NCBI GenBank assembly: GCA_018417955.1
Contig: JACTVC010000033.1
Location: 434,001-498,000 of the forward strand
Direction of reading: 5' to 3'
Length of the DNA: 64,000 nucleotides
DNA from: Laccaria trichodermophora
Taxonomy: Eukaryota > Basidiomycota > Agaricomycetes > Agaricales > Hydnangiaceae
Shown here: piece after piece, positions 42,903 to 55,449 of the stretch
Numbering within the stretch: the stretch's first letter is position 1
How the letters are laid out: every line of letters starts with the position of its first letter
Position numbers and translations under genes: made by a program
The notes under the pieces: model-generated
What the model was told of the DNA's origin: nothing
The model's database searches: none
What the model saw: only the letters and a program-made list of their open reading frames with translations

Positions 42903-43192
42903 CAATGCTGAAAAATATGTAGAGTAGGTTTTTTTTAAAAAAAGGCATATTTTAACATTTTTATTAACAATGGATGCAAGCCACATTAACTTAAATCAAA
43001 TTAGTGTGAAGAGATTGTAAATAATGTTACAGTAACAATGTCTAAAAAATTGTAAAATCATTTGACATTTATTTACAATTCTTTATAGTCATTTGCTTCA
43101 AATTAATGTGGCTTGCATTCAAAGTTATAAAGATATTAATCTAGAATTCTATTTTAATGTAAAATTTATCAAGACAAAGTTCTAATTTAAAG
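42903..43192. repeat. AT-rich stretch with inverted-repeat element (duplicate)
   Basis: Mirror of 15494-15783, including the paired ATGCAAGCCACATTAA arms. No gene. Confidence 0.5.
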
Positions 43193-43286
43193 TTAAGAAT
43201 ATACAGCTAAAACAAGTTCCTGATCTTCATAGTATCTAAGATCATTATTGCTTTTATCATCTATCTGCCCATCTTCTATACACTTA
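43193..43286 (-). pseudogene. Helitron C-terminal end (duplicate)
   Basis: Mirror of 15400-15493, with the same terminal residues DQELVLAVYS. Confidence 0.75.
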
Positions 43287-44437
43287 TTATGAGTCCTTAA
43301 GAGTTTACAGGTAAGACTCATTCTTTATCAACTGAGGACTTAGGCAAATTTTTCATTCATTCATTGATTGATTTACCTTTCATCACTGCAGGAACCTTTT
43401 CCCTTAAAGAGAAAAGCAGCCATAAAATCAGGAAAAATGGCAAAAAATATGTAAAAAATCAGAATATTGCTTAGTAAATTGGGGAGGCTGTGTTCAGGCT
43501 TCAGGGTCAATATCTAAATATAGAAACCAGCTAAAAGTTGCCAGAAAATCACAAAAAAACACTCAAAAATTAAGAGGGATCTTCTCTGTTGCCATAGTGT
43601 TGGAGGGGCTGTGTTCAGGGTTCAGGGTTCATATCTAAATATAGAACAAAATAAGAAAAATGGCTAGCAAATCAGAAAAAAATGAGTAAAAAAATAAAAA
43701 TGATACTTTTTCTGTTGCCATGATGTAGAGGGGCTGTGTCCAGTGTCCAGAGTCAATATTTAAATATGGAAAATTAAGATAATCATGTAATAATATCATT
43801 ATATTATGCAATATGACTATATCATCAGACCAGTCTTCTTGCTCTTTGAGATATTGGTTAAAATTGCATAACAATTTCTAAAAAGTGTCCAATTTTTTCA
43901 GTATTTTGTGTTTTTCTCAACAAGGAATGGTCTGCATGACATTATTTATACATATTTGTAAAGGTAAGGAAAGGGGGAACAATTTTTGTTAATGGAGCTA
44001 AGTGAGAGGCTGTGTTTCTACTACTGTGGGAATTTTAACCCAAAAAGGAAATTTACCCCAGATATATAGAGCATACTATTATAGGTCACAAAATATAACT
44101 AACCATCTTTTTTCTTGAGATATATGCAAACAGGACTGTGGGAATATTTTACATAAACAGAAAAATAGTTATAAAATTGCTATAAAATCAAAAAAAAAAA
44201 AAAAAGGAAAAATAAGAATAGTACACATCACTGCTAAAATATTGATGGCTAGGCTCAGGGCTCAGGGTCCATTTGCAAATATAGAACAAAACTCAGAAAA
44301 TCGTAAAGTGATTACATGACATTGCAGCTGATGGGATGTCAGGAGGGTGGTCACATGACCAATTTCCTACAATTAAATTTAGAGTCCACAGGAAGGACTC
44401 ATACATGCCATGCACAGCACTGGCCCACACCCACAAG
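43287..44437 (-). mobile_element. Element E3 (duplicate)
   Basis: Mirror of 14249-15399 with both E termini. Confidence 0.8.
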
Positions 44438-46614
44438 TTTTTGGTGGTTATCCCATCATGGAACCAAACTTTACCTTCATATGAAAAAACTCTAGAGGTG
44501 AAATGATTATCCCCATGGTATATGATCCCTCTCAGGCTTAGTAAGACTTCTTCTCCATTTACTACAAACTTCACCTTGTGACTAGTTTCAGTATTACAGT
44601 ATGGATACTCCAGGATGATAATCTTTGGAGCCTCTGCATAGGATACATGCTCAATCATTTCACCTGTGCAACCCCCACATATTTCTGTAGATGGCTTTTG
44701 AATTGATCCTATCCATTTTGAAGTTGATGCTGGTATAGGGTCAGATGCATGTAGAACATATCCCAATGTATCATCTACTTCATATGCATTTCCACAGTCT
44801 GAACATATTATTTCAGCTACTGCATTATTTTTTTCATACTTAAGCATTTCAAATGTAAGTTGTCTAACACTAGCACCTGTTTTGCCCATAGGAAATTTAA
44901 TAGGATCTAAATTATGAAGATCATGTCTAAGTTCATCTCTTACATTTTCTAAAGTAAGTGTTCCTTCAAGCACCTTGTTGAAACCAGCTGCCAATGCACC
45001 TAAATAATCTTGGTTGATCTCTGTAAAATTTGTAGTCCACCTCACAGGATCTATGTTCCAAATATGATATAAAATCACAAATAAGCTATCATATGCACAA
45101 CTGTAATTTATACTATCCCATTGAAGTCCTAACTTGATGCTAGACTTAGGCTTCAGTATTTTTTTACTCTTTTTCTTTATATTAATCTCATCATCATCAT
45201 CCAGCTTATGCTTGACTGCAACAGATCCCTTAGCTGGGACAAATGTTGAAGTTTTCTTGGGTTGCTCTGCTTTCTTATCTTTCCCTCTCTTAATTATCTG
45301 CCATGGACTGTCTGTAACCACAGGTAGGATATCCATTAGATCATTTTCACTCCACCTCAAAGATGCATCTGTTTTCTCTGGAACATATGCTGTACCTTTC
45401 CAGTTTTGAAAATTTCTGATTAATGAATTGCGTGTGTATCCTACAACACAAGGAGGAAGTGACCCTTCATATCTAAGCCTAGTAATTTCATCTAGAAATT
45501 CTTGTTCTCTGAGTTCCTGCCTAAGATATTTTGCACATCCTCTAGTAACAATGCTAGGCTCAAAGCCTTGTAGAATGATAGTTCCAGCTGCACTTGCACT
45601 TCTGGAGAGGCAAGTATAGTAAGACATATGAGTATGGCAGCTGTTGAGATGGACAACATTGTATGGTCTGGTTTTTCCTTGAGCTGCATAATCTGTCATT
45701 GCAAAATTAGGTAGAACCCAAACTTGTTGTCTTTCTATAGACTCCTTCAGGTCACTAGGGAATGTACATGTAATGGTTTTAGATCCCTTGACTAAAGGTA
45801 CCACATTTTCTGGAAGCCCAGGTATTTGAATAGTTTTTGAAGGCTTATCTAATTTTACAAATAGAGTGTCCAGTATTCTCTTTCCATGTGGACCTTTCTT
45901 TGCCTGCCATTCAACTACAAATCCTTCTTGACCTTTTGTTATGCACAGCTCAGTTGCATCATTGTTTCTGATCATCACAGGCATTCCAAGGCAGAGTGAA
46001 AGCTTTCCAGCAAAGTGTTCAGTTGATCCATGTCTGACATTCCAGATTTGATGTTGATCATCAAAGTCAATTTCATTTGACTTGTGCTTTGATTTTGAAG
46101 CAGCCTTTGATTTTCCCCACTTTGTTTTATTAGCTGGGTCAGCATCCTTTCCCCACTTATCTACAGAGTAAAAATGGGTCAATTTTTGGCCTGTCTCTTT
46201 AGCAAATCTTTCACACCCCATTTGATTAATTTGATCTTTTTGTGTGTGTCTTCCACATATAATTGCCACATTTCTGAATTCCTTTGAAGCAATGTTACAT
46301 CCTGGCTTTTTACTGGCTTGAAGAGTTCTCAAAAATTTAATGTCCTCAGCAGTACAATTTCCATATCTCATATTGACCAATGCTTTTCTCAGTGATGCAT
46401 CTTGGGGAGTCTGAGTTTTCTGCCTTATATTCTCTCTAAGTATAACTACAGTTGCAACCTGATGCCAGAGAGCTTTTCCTACAGCAGCTTCTTGGCCACC
46501 TGGCTTCAAACCTGAATGGACTTGTGTCCCAACTGAGTGACTGTATAGAGATTGACCACCAACAGGGGGCAGTTGGGCAAAATCACCAGCAAATATCATA
46601 TTAATTCCACCATA
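44438..46614 (-). pseudogene. Helitron helicase C-terminal half and protease-like domain (duplicate)
   Basis: Mirror of 12072-14248. The 768-residue open frame (44293-46599, reading a little into E3) is residue-for-residue the same as its partner. Helicase motifs III, V and VI and the Cys...His protease-like domain are present; Walker A and B are missing here too. Confidence 0.85.
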
Positions 46615-47773
46615 TTATGAGTCCTTACGAGTTTACAAGTAAGACTCATTCTTTATCAACTGAGGACTTAGGCAAAATTTTCATTCATTCATTGATTGAT
46701 TTACCTTTCATCACTGCAGGAACCTTTTCCCTTAAACAGAAAAGCAGCTATAGAATCAGGAAAAATGGCAAGAAAAATGGCAAAAAATATCTAAAAAATC
46801 AGAATATTGCTCAGTAAGTTGGGGAGGCTGTGTTCAGGGTTCAGGGTCAATATCTAAATATAGAAACCAGCTAAAAGTTGCTAGAAAATCAGAAAAAAAA
46901 TACCCAAAAATTAAGCGGCATCTTCTCTGTCACCATGGTAAGGGGCTGTGTTCAGGGTTCAGGGTCCATATCTAAATATAGAACAAAGTAAGAAAAATGG
47001 CTAGCAAATCAGAAAAAAAATGAGTAAAAATAAAAATAAAACTTTTTTGTTGCCATGATGTATGAGGGGCTGTGTCCAGTGTTCAGGGTCCATATCCAAA
47101 TATAGAAAATTAAGCCAACTATGTAAAATATCATCATATTATACAATATCATCAGACCAGCCATCTTGCTCTTTGAGATATTGGTCAAAAATGCACAACA
47201 ATTTCCAAAGTGTCCAATTTTTTCAGTATTTTGTGTTTTTCTCAATGAGGAATGGTCTGCATAACATTATTTATATATAGGTGTAAAGGTAAGGAAAGGG
47301 GCTACAATTTTTGTTAGCAGAGCTAAGTGAGAGGCTGTGTTTCTAATACCATGGGAATTTTAACCCAAAAAGGAAATTATCACAGATATATAGAGCATGC
47401 TATTATAGGTCACAAAATATAACTAACCATCTTCTTTCCTGAGATATATGCAAACAGGACTATGGGAATATTTTACCATAAACAGAAAAATAGTTATAAA
47501 ATTGAGAAAATTTGCTATAAAATTTAAAAAAAAACAAAAAAAGGAAAAACAAGAATAGTACACTTTGTTGCTATGATGTTGATGGCTAGACTCAGGGCTC
47601 AGGGTCCATTTCCAAATATAGAAGAAAACTTAGAAAATTATAAAGTGATTACATGTCATTGCATCTGATGGCATGTCAGGAGGGTGGTCACATGACCAAT
47701 TTCCTAAAATAAATTTAGTGTCCACAGGAAGGACTCATACATGCCATGCAAAGCACTGGCCCACACCCACAAG
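46615..47773 (-). mobile_element. Element E2 (duplicate)
   Basis: Mirror of 10913-12071. Confidence 0.8.
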
Positions 47774-49137
47774 TCAGAATCAGAATCATCAGAATCATCA
47801 ACTAGTTGTGGTAGTACTTCAGTACTGACTTGCTCAATTTTTTCTAACAAGTCAAGTTCATCATCAGAATCTGTAATTTCATCATGCTTTTGGGAGCTAT
47901 TGGCTACTTTGCATCTGGCAGACATTTGAACCCATTCATATAGTGTCTTATCTTCAGAGATTGTTGGTCTATAGATGTAATCATGAACTGATGAAAAGCC
48001 CACATATTCACCTTTGCCTTTTTGAAGTACAAGTTTTTCAGGTATCTCTCCTTTTCCAAGTCTTCCTCTGATCTGAAGGGTTTTAGAGCTTCCCTTACAA
48101 AGTTTTTCCAGTAGACCACTGCAAATTTGTGACTAGTATAATGATCAGGATTTCCCAAAAGATATAAAGCAGCCATAGGACCTCCAATCTCTATTCTAGC
48201 TGTTAAACAGTTGCTAGCCTGTGTTACAATTTTTCTTGCCTTTTCTTTTCTTTCTAAAGACCCTCCCAACATTTCAGAGTTTCTGTCATATACACTCCTA
48301 ATAGCATCAAATATTGCATAAGTTTTTAACCCAGGCTTAGTCACATAATCTGAGATATATGCCACTATAGCTTTGATAGCTGTTCCAGATAGGAGGCTTG
48401 TTACATCTGAGTTACATCTAAGCAGATAAGTGACTGGAGGAGATAGTGTATTAATCCATTCCTCTCCTTTCTTGACATTCAATGCCCCAGTGTTTGAATC
48501 CACCTCTGTCTGATCATATAATGGTCTGGGAAATCTAGCTTTACATTTTCCCTGTTTATTCATACATGTAGGTCTATCCCTCTTTGCAGCTTTTTCACTA
48601 GCTGATCTGTTCCTTCCACAATCATGTACATTAGACCTCAGAATCAGATCATCTACTGTCTTTGCATACTCTTGCCACCATGTGCTAAGATTTTCACATT
48701 TTTCACAATTATTGCAGTCACAAAATGGAGAAGGTGCTTCAGGTAAAGTCTGTGTTGGATCCTTATAATCCTTGTTTTGATTTTTCTCTCTATCTACCTG
48801 GTGCTTCACCTTATCCATTGACCCTGTCATAAATTCACCAATGTGGACAGCCTCCAAATATTCAACTATTTTCTTTTGAAAGTCTGAAAAAGGATCCATG
48901 ATTTTATCTCTGATTTCCTGAGGAGTTAGAGCTCCTTTGATCCAAAGTAGCATATGCAAATGTAAAGTCAATCTTCCCTGTTGTTCCACTGTTGCATAAA
49001 ATGCCTCTGTATCGCCATACAGTCCTCTATGTTTTTCACCCACACCAAGAACATGCTTGATGAACATCTCAGTTATGAAGTGGAAAAATCTAGCACCAGC
49101 TACAGGATTATTTGCAATTAATTTGTATCTTTCATCA
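47774..49137 (-). pseudogene. Helitron Rep domain (duplicate)
   Basis: Mirror of 9549-10912, with the HUH motif, the two-tyrosine motif and the same frameshift in the A-run near its 3' end. The 422-residue frame is identical to its partner. The Helitron N-terminal part (5351-7391) is not present on this side. Confidence 0.9.
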
Positions 49138-50131
49138 TTATGAGTCCTTACGAGTTTACGAGTAAGACTCATTCTTTATCAACTGAGGACTTAGGCAAAT
49201 TTTTCATTGATTGATTGATTGATTCACCTTTCAACACAGCAGGAACCTTTTACCTTTTACAGAAAAACACCTGTACAATGGAGCACAATCAGTAGGAAAT
49301 TAGGAAAAAATAAGTGGAAAATAATGTTGCTCAGTGGTACCATGTGAAGTTGGAGAGGCTGTGTTCAGGGTTGATATCTAAATATAGAAACCAGCTGAAA
49401 AATGGGCAGAAAATCAGAAAAAATACCCAAAAACTAAGGGTCATATTCTCTGTTGACATGATATTGAAGGGGCTGTGTTGATGGTTCAGGGTCCATATCT
49501 AAATATAGAACAAAGGCACAAAATGGCTAAAACATCAGAAAACAATGCAAATAACATTCATTGTTACCACAATGTTGAAGGGGCTGTGTTCAGGGTTCAG
49601 GGTCCATATCCAAATATAGAAATGTTGTTACATTATGAAATGTGATTATATCATCTGACTAGCATTCTTTCTTGTTGAGACATTGGTCAAAATCTATGAC
49701 TATTTTTAAAAAGTGTCCAATTTTTTCAGTATTTTGTATTTTTCTCCATAATGAGTGCTCTATATGATATTATTTACATATATTTGTAAAGCTAAGCAAA
49801 GGGGCTACAACTTTTGTTAACAGAGTTATACATGTGGCTGTGTTTCTGGTACCATGGGAGTTTTGACCCAAAAAGGAAATTGGTGGCAGTTTTATAGAGC
49901 ATGCTGTTACATTTCTTTATGTGGTCACAAAATGTGACTAGCTATCTTTGTTCCTGAGATATATGCCAAACATACTGTGGGAACCTTTAACTATAACCAG
50001 AAAAACAGTCATAATATGATGAAAATTGGCTATAATATCACAAATAAATAAATAAAAAATACCAGGTGCCCATTCTTGCCATGACATTGCAGTGGCTGTG
50101 CTCACAATTCTAGAAAAAACTGAGAAGATTA
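49138..50131 (-). mobile_element. Element E1b (duplicate)
   Basis: Mirror of 8555-9548. Confidence 0.75.
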
Positions 50132-51294
50132 TTATGAGTCCTTATGAGTTTATAAGTAAGACTCATTCTTTATCAACTGAGGACTTAGGCAAATTTTTCA
50201 TTGATTCATTGATTCATTGATTCACCTTTCAACACCATGGGAAGCTTTTCCCTTAAACAGAAAAGCAGCCATAAAATCAGGAATAATGGCAAGAAAAATG
50301 GCAAAAAATATGTAAAAAATCAGAATATTGCTTAGTAAGTTGGGGAGACTGTGTTCAGGCTTCAGGGTCAATATCTAAATATAGAAACCACATAAAAGTT
50401 GCCAGAAAAAAAGAAAAAAATACCCAAAGATTAAGAAGGATCTTTTCTGTTGCCATGGTGTTGAAGGGGCTGTGTTTGGGGTTCAGCGTCCATATCTAAA
50501 TATAGAACAAAGTAAGAAAAATGGCTAGCAAATTAGAAAAAAATGAGTAAAAAATCAAAATAATACTTTTTTTGTTGTGATGATGTATGAAGGGCTGTGT
50601 CCAGTGTTCAGGGTTCATATCCAAATATGGAAAATTGAGACAACTATGTAAAAATATTATCATATCATGTGATGTGACTATATCATCAGACCAGCCTTCT
50701 TGCTCTTTGACATATTGGTCAAAAATGCATGACAATTTACAAAAAGTGTCCAATTTTTTCAGTATTTTGGTTTTTCTCAATGAGGAATGGTCTGCACATT
50801 ACTATTTATATATATTTGTAAAGGTAAGAAAAGGCACTACAATTGTTGTTTATAGAGCTAAGTGAGAGGCTGTGTTTCTGATACTGTGGGAATTTCAACC
50901 CAACAAGGAAATTCATCACAGATATATAGAGTATGCTATTATAGGTCACAAGATGTAACTAACCATCTTCTTTCTTGAGATATATGCAAAATGGACTGTG
51001 GGAATATTTTACCATAAACAGAAAAATAGTTATAAAATTGGGAAAAATTGCTATAAAAAAAAGCAAAAATAAGAATAGTACATATTGTTGCCATGATATT
51101 GACAGCTAGGCTCAGGGCTTAGAGTCTATTTGCAAATATAGAAGAAAACTCAGAAAATAATAAAGTGATTACATGTCATTGCAGCTGATGGGATGTTAGG
51201 AGGTTGGTTACATGACCAATTTCTCAAAATTAAATTTAAAGTTGACAGGAAGGACTCATACATGCCATGCAAAGCACTGGCCCACACCCACAAG
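50132..51294 (-). mobile_element. Element E1 (duplicate) forming the outer end of the inverted copy
   Basis: Mirror of 7392-8554. Its 5' tip CTTGTGGG (element strand) lies at 51294 and the neighbouring base is A, as at every E insertion. Sequence beyond 51296 is unrelated to the left flank. Confidence 0.85.
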
Positions 51295-51296
51295 TA

Positions 51297-52130
51297 CCAG
51301 TGTTTGACTATGGCCTCTGGGCATTCTCTTCCAATCCTATATCACAGTCCATGTAATGGGATCTTGGGATGATGGTCACATGACCAATCACAACAAATGG
51401 TGAAAATGAAAGTCATAGCACTGTAGCTTCTCAAGTCTATGTGAGCTATATTCTGAACTGCTTCCATTGTCAAGATATATGTAAAAGACTTTTCCAAGTG
51501 TGATATTGTTTTTCATTGCTGGTAATGATGCTGGGGTACTGCAAGATTCAAATAGAAAATTGTACTTGTTTGTGATAAAAAGGTACCTAGAAAAACAGAA
51601 ACAAGCAGAAGATAATAGAAATAGATTACTATTGCTCTTGCAAAAGAGGACTCATTTCCACCATGCTTGCAATGGCCTCTTACACAAGTTGATGGTGTTA
51701 TGCACCAGGGGATGGGTGGCAACTTTGTATAGGTAGCAGAAGCATTCATTCCAGTGTTCATTGTAGATAAGACATCTGCCATCAACCACAAATCACTTGT
51801 CTTCTGGTCCATTGGGTCACATGGTCTGTCTCATCCACAAGATATGTTGAAGACATTACTACAAGATGGAACTTGATATAAGTGCCTGGTAACATGTAAT
51901 AAGGATATGCATACCTAATAACTTGACATGGATGAAAGAGTTGTGTATGAAGTGGGTTTGGTAAATGTACAGGCATTTATCTTGAATAAAGCCCTGGCAC
52001 AGTTGATGGTAACTGAATCTGCATGCTCGGATCTTGGCACTTAGCATGTGCCAACAAGGAGGAAATAGCAGGATTGGATAATCCAGCAGATTACTCCACA
52101 TGACAATTGTAGTAGGTTCTTCATGCTCAA
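51297..52130. other. Non-coding flank with a diverged E-like patch
   Basis: 51349-51392 (ATGGGATCTTGGGATGATGG, TCACATGACCAAT) resembles the E 5' subterminal block in the same orientation (ATGGGATGTCAGGAGGGTGG, TCACATGACCAAT). Otherwise there are only short frames and no recognised gene. Confidence 0.4.
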
Positions 52131-52425
52131 AGCATTTGGACTAGCCAAGACAACAATGGGCATGCAGAGTTGGTGTGGATGTATTGCTGTAAGATGAATA
52201 TGGTAGACACATGGCACTTGAATTGTTTGGACTGGCCAAGACATCAACAAGCATGCAAAGGAAACAGACAAGATGTGGTAGATAGATAGATTGCACAAAT
52301 TGTTTGGACTGGCCAAGATGATGAAGAGTGCAAGACAGCAAAGCACACAGCAGACTGCCTGCTTTGGATGTGACATTATGTGTGTTGCATTTGGATTGAC
52401 CAACATGATGACAATGCTAATGCAT
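52130..52425. repeat. Degenerate tandem repeat TTTGGACTGGCCAAGA
   Basis: Four units of about 80-100 bp starting TTTGGACTGGCCAAGACA (near 52135, 52225, 52300) and TTTGGATTGACCAACATGATG (near 52388). The last unit type recurs at 53410 and 53455. Confidence 0.6.
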
Positions 52426-53400
52426 CAGCAAGTTAACAGTTTACTTTCTGGCTTTTAGCTGCTTTTTAGCTTGCGACCAGCTGAAAAGTGTAGAAGCTGG
52501 AAAGCTAATCTACCAAAAATATGACATCCTAGCAGATCTCAAGAAACACTCAGAATACAAAAAAATTATGATACTAATCTACCTCAAACCCCCTCCTGCC
52601 CTATCTTCCCTTCAGATTCTCAGCAACAAGCGGCCTGAGCTGTCAAGTAATTGAGTGGCACGCTATGAGAGAGAGAAGGAGCACTCTGTACTGACAGTCC
52701 ATGGATGGAACAGGTCATGCTACAGTGTTGAGGAGTGGTGTCCTCTGTGGCTGCAAACAGCATCTGAGGATAGCTGCTGTGTTGCAGAAGTTGGCGAAGT
52801 GGGGGTGATGGTAAGAAGGAAGAGATGATGTGGCAACTGATGGCAACACCACATGACTTTGATATTTGATCAATACAGCCAAACACCTCCATGTCACATT
52901 CCTATCTTCAACTCTCATCTACCAGCCTTCCCCTCTACCCCACTTGGTCTACTGCATGTACTATGTGGGTGCACTGTGCTGCTGCATCTACTGAAATCAT
53001 AGTGTGCAGACACATCGTGTTTTGAACCCTTCTTGATGATGGATTGTGGCAGGTTCAGAAGGCAATCTGGTGTGTCATTCCATGTTCTTGAATATTCTTC
53101 TTATGAATTTCCCTCTGACAGACTCTTTATGCATCTCTCTGAGCTAGGTAGATTTCCGTGACATTGGGTAGACAATGTAGTTTGGTAAATTTGCACTTTA
53201 GTTGCTAGTTTTTACCTTGATTGCTCTTTTTTTTGACTTTTTTTTGACTTTTTCAACTTTTTTGTTTGCTTGCCAATAGCCACTTTTTGGAAAATTTGGC
53301 CTGGCTTTTTAACTTGTGGCTTTTCAGGCTTTTCCGCCTTGTAGCCACTTGTACAAGTCGAAAAAAGTAAAGTGTGAAAGTCCTGATGTGTGGCATCACA
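52426..53400. other. Non-coding stretch, possible insertion
   Basis: Bounded by copies of the TGTGTTGCATTTGGATTGAC repeat at 52378 and 53410. The left part begins TTTACTTTCTGGCTTTTAGC (52440) and the right ends with ...AAAAAAGTAAA (53371), a weak 8-bp inverted start (TTTACTTT). It could be a short decayed TIR element. I find no coding motif. Confidence 0.3.
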
Positions 53401-54243
53401 GAATGCTCTGTGTTGCATTTGGATTAACCAACATGATGACAATGCTCTGTGTCATGTTTGGATTGACCAAGACAATGATGACAGAGTTTGTACTTAGCAA
53501 GCAGAAGTTGATGTTGAGTTTTTGGAAGTATCTGAAAATGACATACTTCCCTTGTACATGTGGGCTACCTTCCATTTTCGCAAAAAGACTGCAGACCACA
53601 GTTTTTTGCAGTCCAGTTTGGTCTTTTGACTTCTGGGAAAAATGCAGACTGGTTACAGTTACAGTTAAAGCCCAGGGGCATCAAAAAACTGGACCAGACC
53701 AGACTTTTAAACACTACTTTCCTTGATGTTCCATCTGAAATGAACAGTGGGCTTAATTACAGGGGACCTAAATAGTGAATTAGGAGAAAAAATTGGTTGA
53801 TTTGGTGTTCACAAAGTGTATTGTAATTGCAGTGAAACTCTTGTGGCTAGGTCAGTAGTTGAAGAAAAGGTAGGTTCACAGTTTAATGGGGCATAGTCAA
53901 AGTCAAAAACTTGTGTCACATTCACCATTGGAACTTGGGCTTTGTCAGGTCCTGTGATGCACATGCTCTGTCAAAAAGTAAAAAGGGTAGAATCCTGTTT
54001 TGCAGCATAGTATTGCTGATGTGTTGCAAAAAAAAAAGCATAGTGACAACCTTATCAGAATCAGCTGGTCCTGGGCTCGTTAAACTCAGTTTTTGCAGAA
54101 AAATAGTGCATATTCATTTTGGTGAGAGTCATAATTAGTCTAGGAAAAAATCCCAGTAAGCCTGTGTCAATATTGAGGGAGGAAAGTTAGGATTTCAAAC
54201 TCCTGAAGTGCTCATATCAAAGTCCCAGCCACTGATAGTAGTG
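53401..54243. other. Repeat remnants, no gene seen
   Basis: Two more copies of the TTTGGATTGACCAACATGATG unit occur at 53410-53480, then unique AT-rich sequence without recognisable frames. Confidence 0.4.
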
Positions 54244-54245
54244 TA

Positions 54246-54924
54246 CAGTCGCAGACAAACAAAGACAACAATTTTGGTGATTGTGAGATGGGGACCCTGC
54301 ACAACCCTCAATATTACTTTTTATTGCAGAAACGTGAAGATTAGGACCCAACGCTTTGATTTACACAAGCCGATTTTTCGAAATCGATGAAATGGGAAAT
54401 TTTAGCCCAAAAATATTGGCCGGATCCTGAATGAACCCTTAAAATTATGAAAAATAGTGCAATTGACTCCTTTTTCAATTCTGTATCTGATCCTGAAGTT
54501 TGGCAAAAATCTGACAAGCTGTTCTTGTAGAAAAAAATGATTCTAAATCACCTAAAATGGCAACTCAGGGTCTTCCACCCCCACGAACCCTCAATGGACC
54601 CTGGCCTGTTGATCCCCTTCCCCTCCCCACCTTCAACACATGCATATTATTAACTTCTGATCAGAATTACAATGTTTAGCAAGTGCCACTCAATTTTTAA
54701 ATGACCACTGGCATTGGGAGCCTGCCAGGGGGGGTCCCAAGACCTGTTGAAGACCCCTACGAAACGACAAAAATTTTGGCCAACCCAATCCCTCGTGAGA
54801 AAAACTTTAGAGGGGTGTTTTTGGACGTAGTTTCGCATCCTGAGTTCGAATCTGAAGTCAGATTGTCAAAATATTCATTTCTTCCCAAGCTACTGAAATT
54901 GTTGTCTTTGTTTGTCCGCGACTG
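54246..54924. mobile_element. Tc1/mariner-type MITE or remnant (679 bp)
   Basis: The tips are CAGTCGCAGACAAACAAAGA and the inverted CAGTCGCGGACAAACAAAGA, with about 30 bp of near-identical TIR. TA dinucleotides flank both ends (54244-54245 and 54925-54926). CAGT tips and TA targets are the Tc1/mariner pattern. No DDE/D transposase frame is visible inside. Confidence 0.75.
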
Positions 54925-55019
54925 TAAGTGGTCTGAACACGCGCATTTAGAAGGCGAGACATGCACAAAGACGTCGAGAAGCTCCGAGAAGGCACACTTC
55001 CATAAGAACATTGTAAGTT

Positions 55020-55152
55020 GAGGTGGTCATCTTGTGAGGTTGAAAGAGGGAAAACGTCGTGGACATCCTGAGGTTGAAAGGGGGAAGACGTCGTGAACAT
55101 CCTCAGGCGACGACGGACGATTTTCCTCAACGAACCGATAGTGGGGATGAAT
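55020..55152. repeat. Short direct repeat, 3' flank of NAA38-like gene
   Basis: GAGGTTGAAAG(A/G)GGGAA(A/G)ACGTCGTG occurs twice in tandem (55031-55055 and 55070-55095). This marks the change from TE-rich to gene-rich, CpG-containing DNA. Confidence 0.5.
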
Positions 55153-55449
55153 CTATAGATACGTCCCATCACCCCCTCCTCGCCCAACAAAGCCAGCCGA
55201 ATGTTTCTCCTGCGCCTCTACTTTCTCGATCAATCTCCAAGGGACAAGAATTTGCCCCACATATCGACCATCGCCGTTTTGCCCCACCCCCACACGGTAT
55301 TCCTCTGCGTTGATTAAGATGAGATTCAGAGGTTTATCCGTTCCTACAAACGTCCCCAGGAAGATACGGCCGTCGTTTATCGTTACACGAAGGGGTTGCC
55401 GAAGAAGGCCCTCCAAGCGTGCTAATCTATGTGATGATGGTGCGGACAT
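55153..55449 (-). CDS. NAA38: Sm-like protein, NatC auxiliary subunit-like
   Basis: A single-exon frame of 98 residues (MSAPSSHRLARLEGLLRQPL...GGDGTYL). It carries an Sm fold: Sm1 in LRVTINDGRIFLGTFVGTDK and Sm2 near GQILVPWRLIEKVE. The start LEGLL(R)QPLRV, the DGR...GTF...D...N(L)IL order and the VPW in place of the usual RG(N) of canonical Sm2 resemble LSMD1/Naa38, which joins Naa30 and Naa35 in the NatC N-terminal acetyltransferase on ribosomes. A plain LSm protein is the alternative. It diverges from SMN over a 102-bp shared promoter region. Confidence 0.8.
   Translation of the reverse strand: MSAPSSHRLARLEGLLRQPLRVTINDGRIFLGTFVGTDKPLNLILINAEEYRVGVGQNGDGRYVGQILVPWRLIEKVEAQEKHSAGFVGRGGGDGTYL

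Larger units (their letters stand above)
41724..51295 (-). repeat. Inverted duplicate of 7391-16962 (9572 bp)
   Basis: Every feature of the left arm recurs at 58686-x in opposite orientation with no net indel over 9.57 kb. The large Helitron frames translate identically. At least five substitutions are visible between 7.5 and 8.1 kb, so the copies are not identical. The outer end coincides with the 5' tip of E1 and the inner end lies within KDZ at the tip of the TIR element. Confidence 0.95.

Noticed and set aside
7391..51295. Assembly artefact as the explanation of the inverted duplication
   Set aside because: At least five substitutions between the arms, different inner flanks and a different outer flank argue against a simple mis-join. 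It cannot be excluded without reads.
55000..55190. Minus-strand 110-residue open frame downstream of the NAA38-like gene
   Set aside because: No recognisable domain, and it overlaps the direct repeat and the 3' flank; likely a chance frame.
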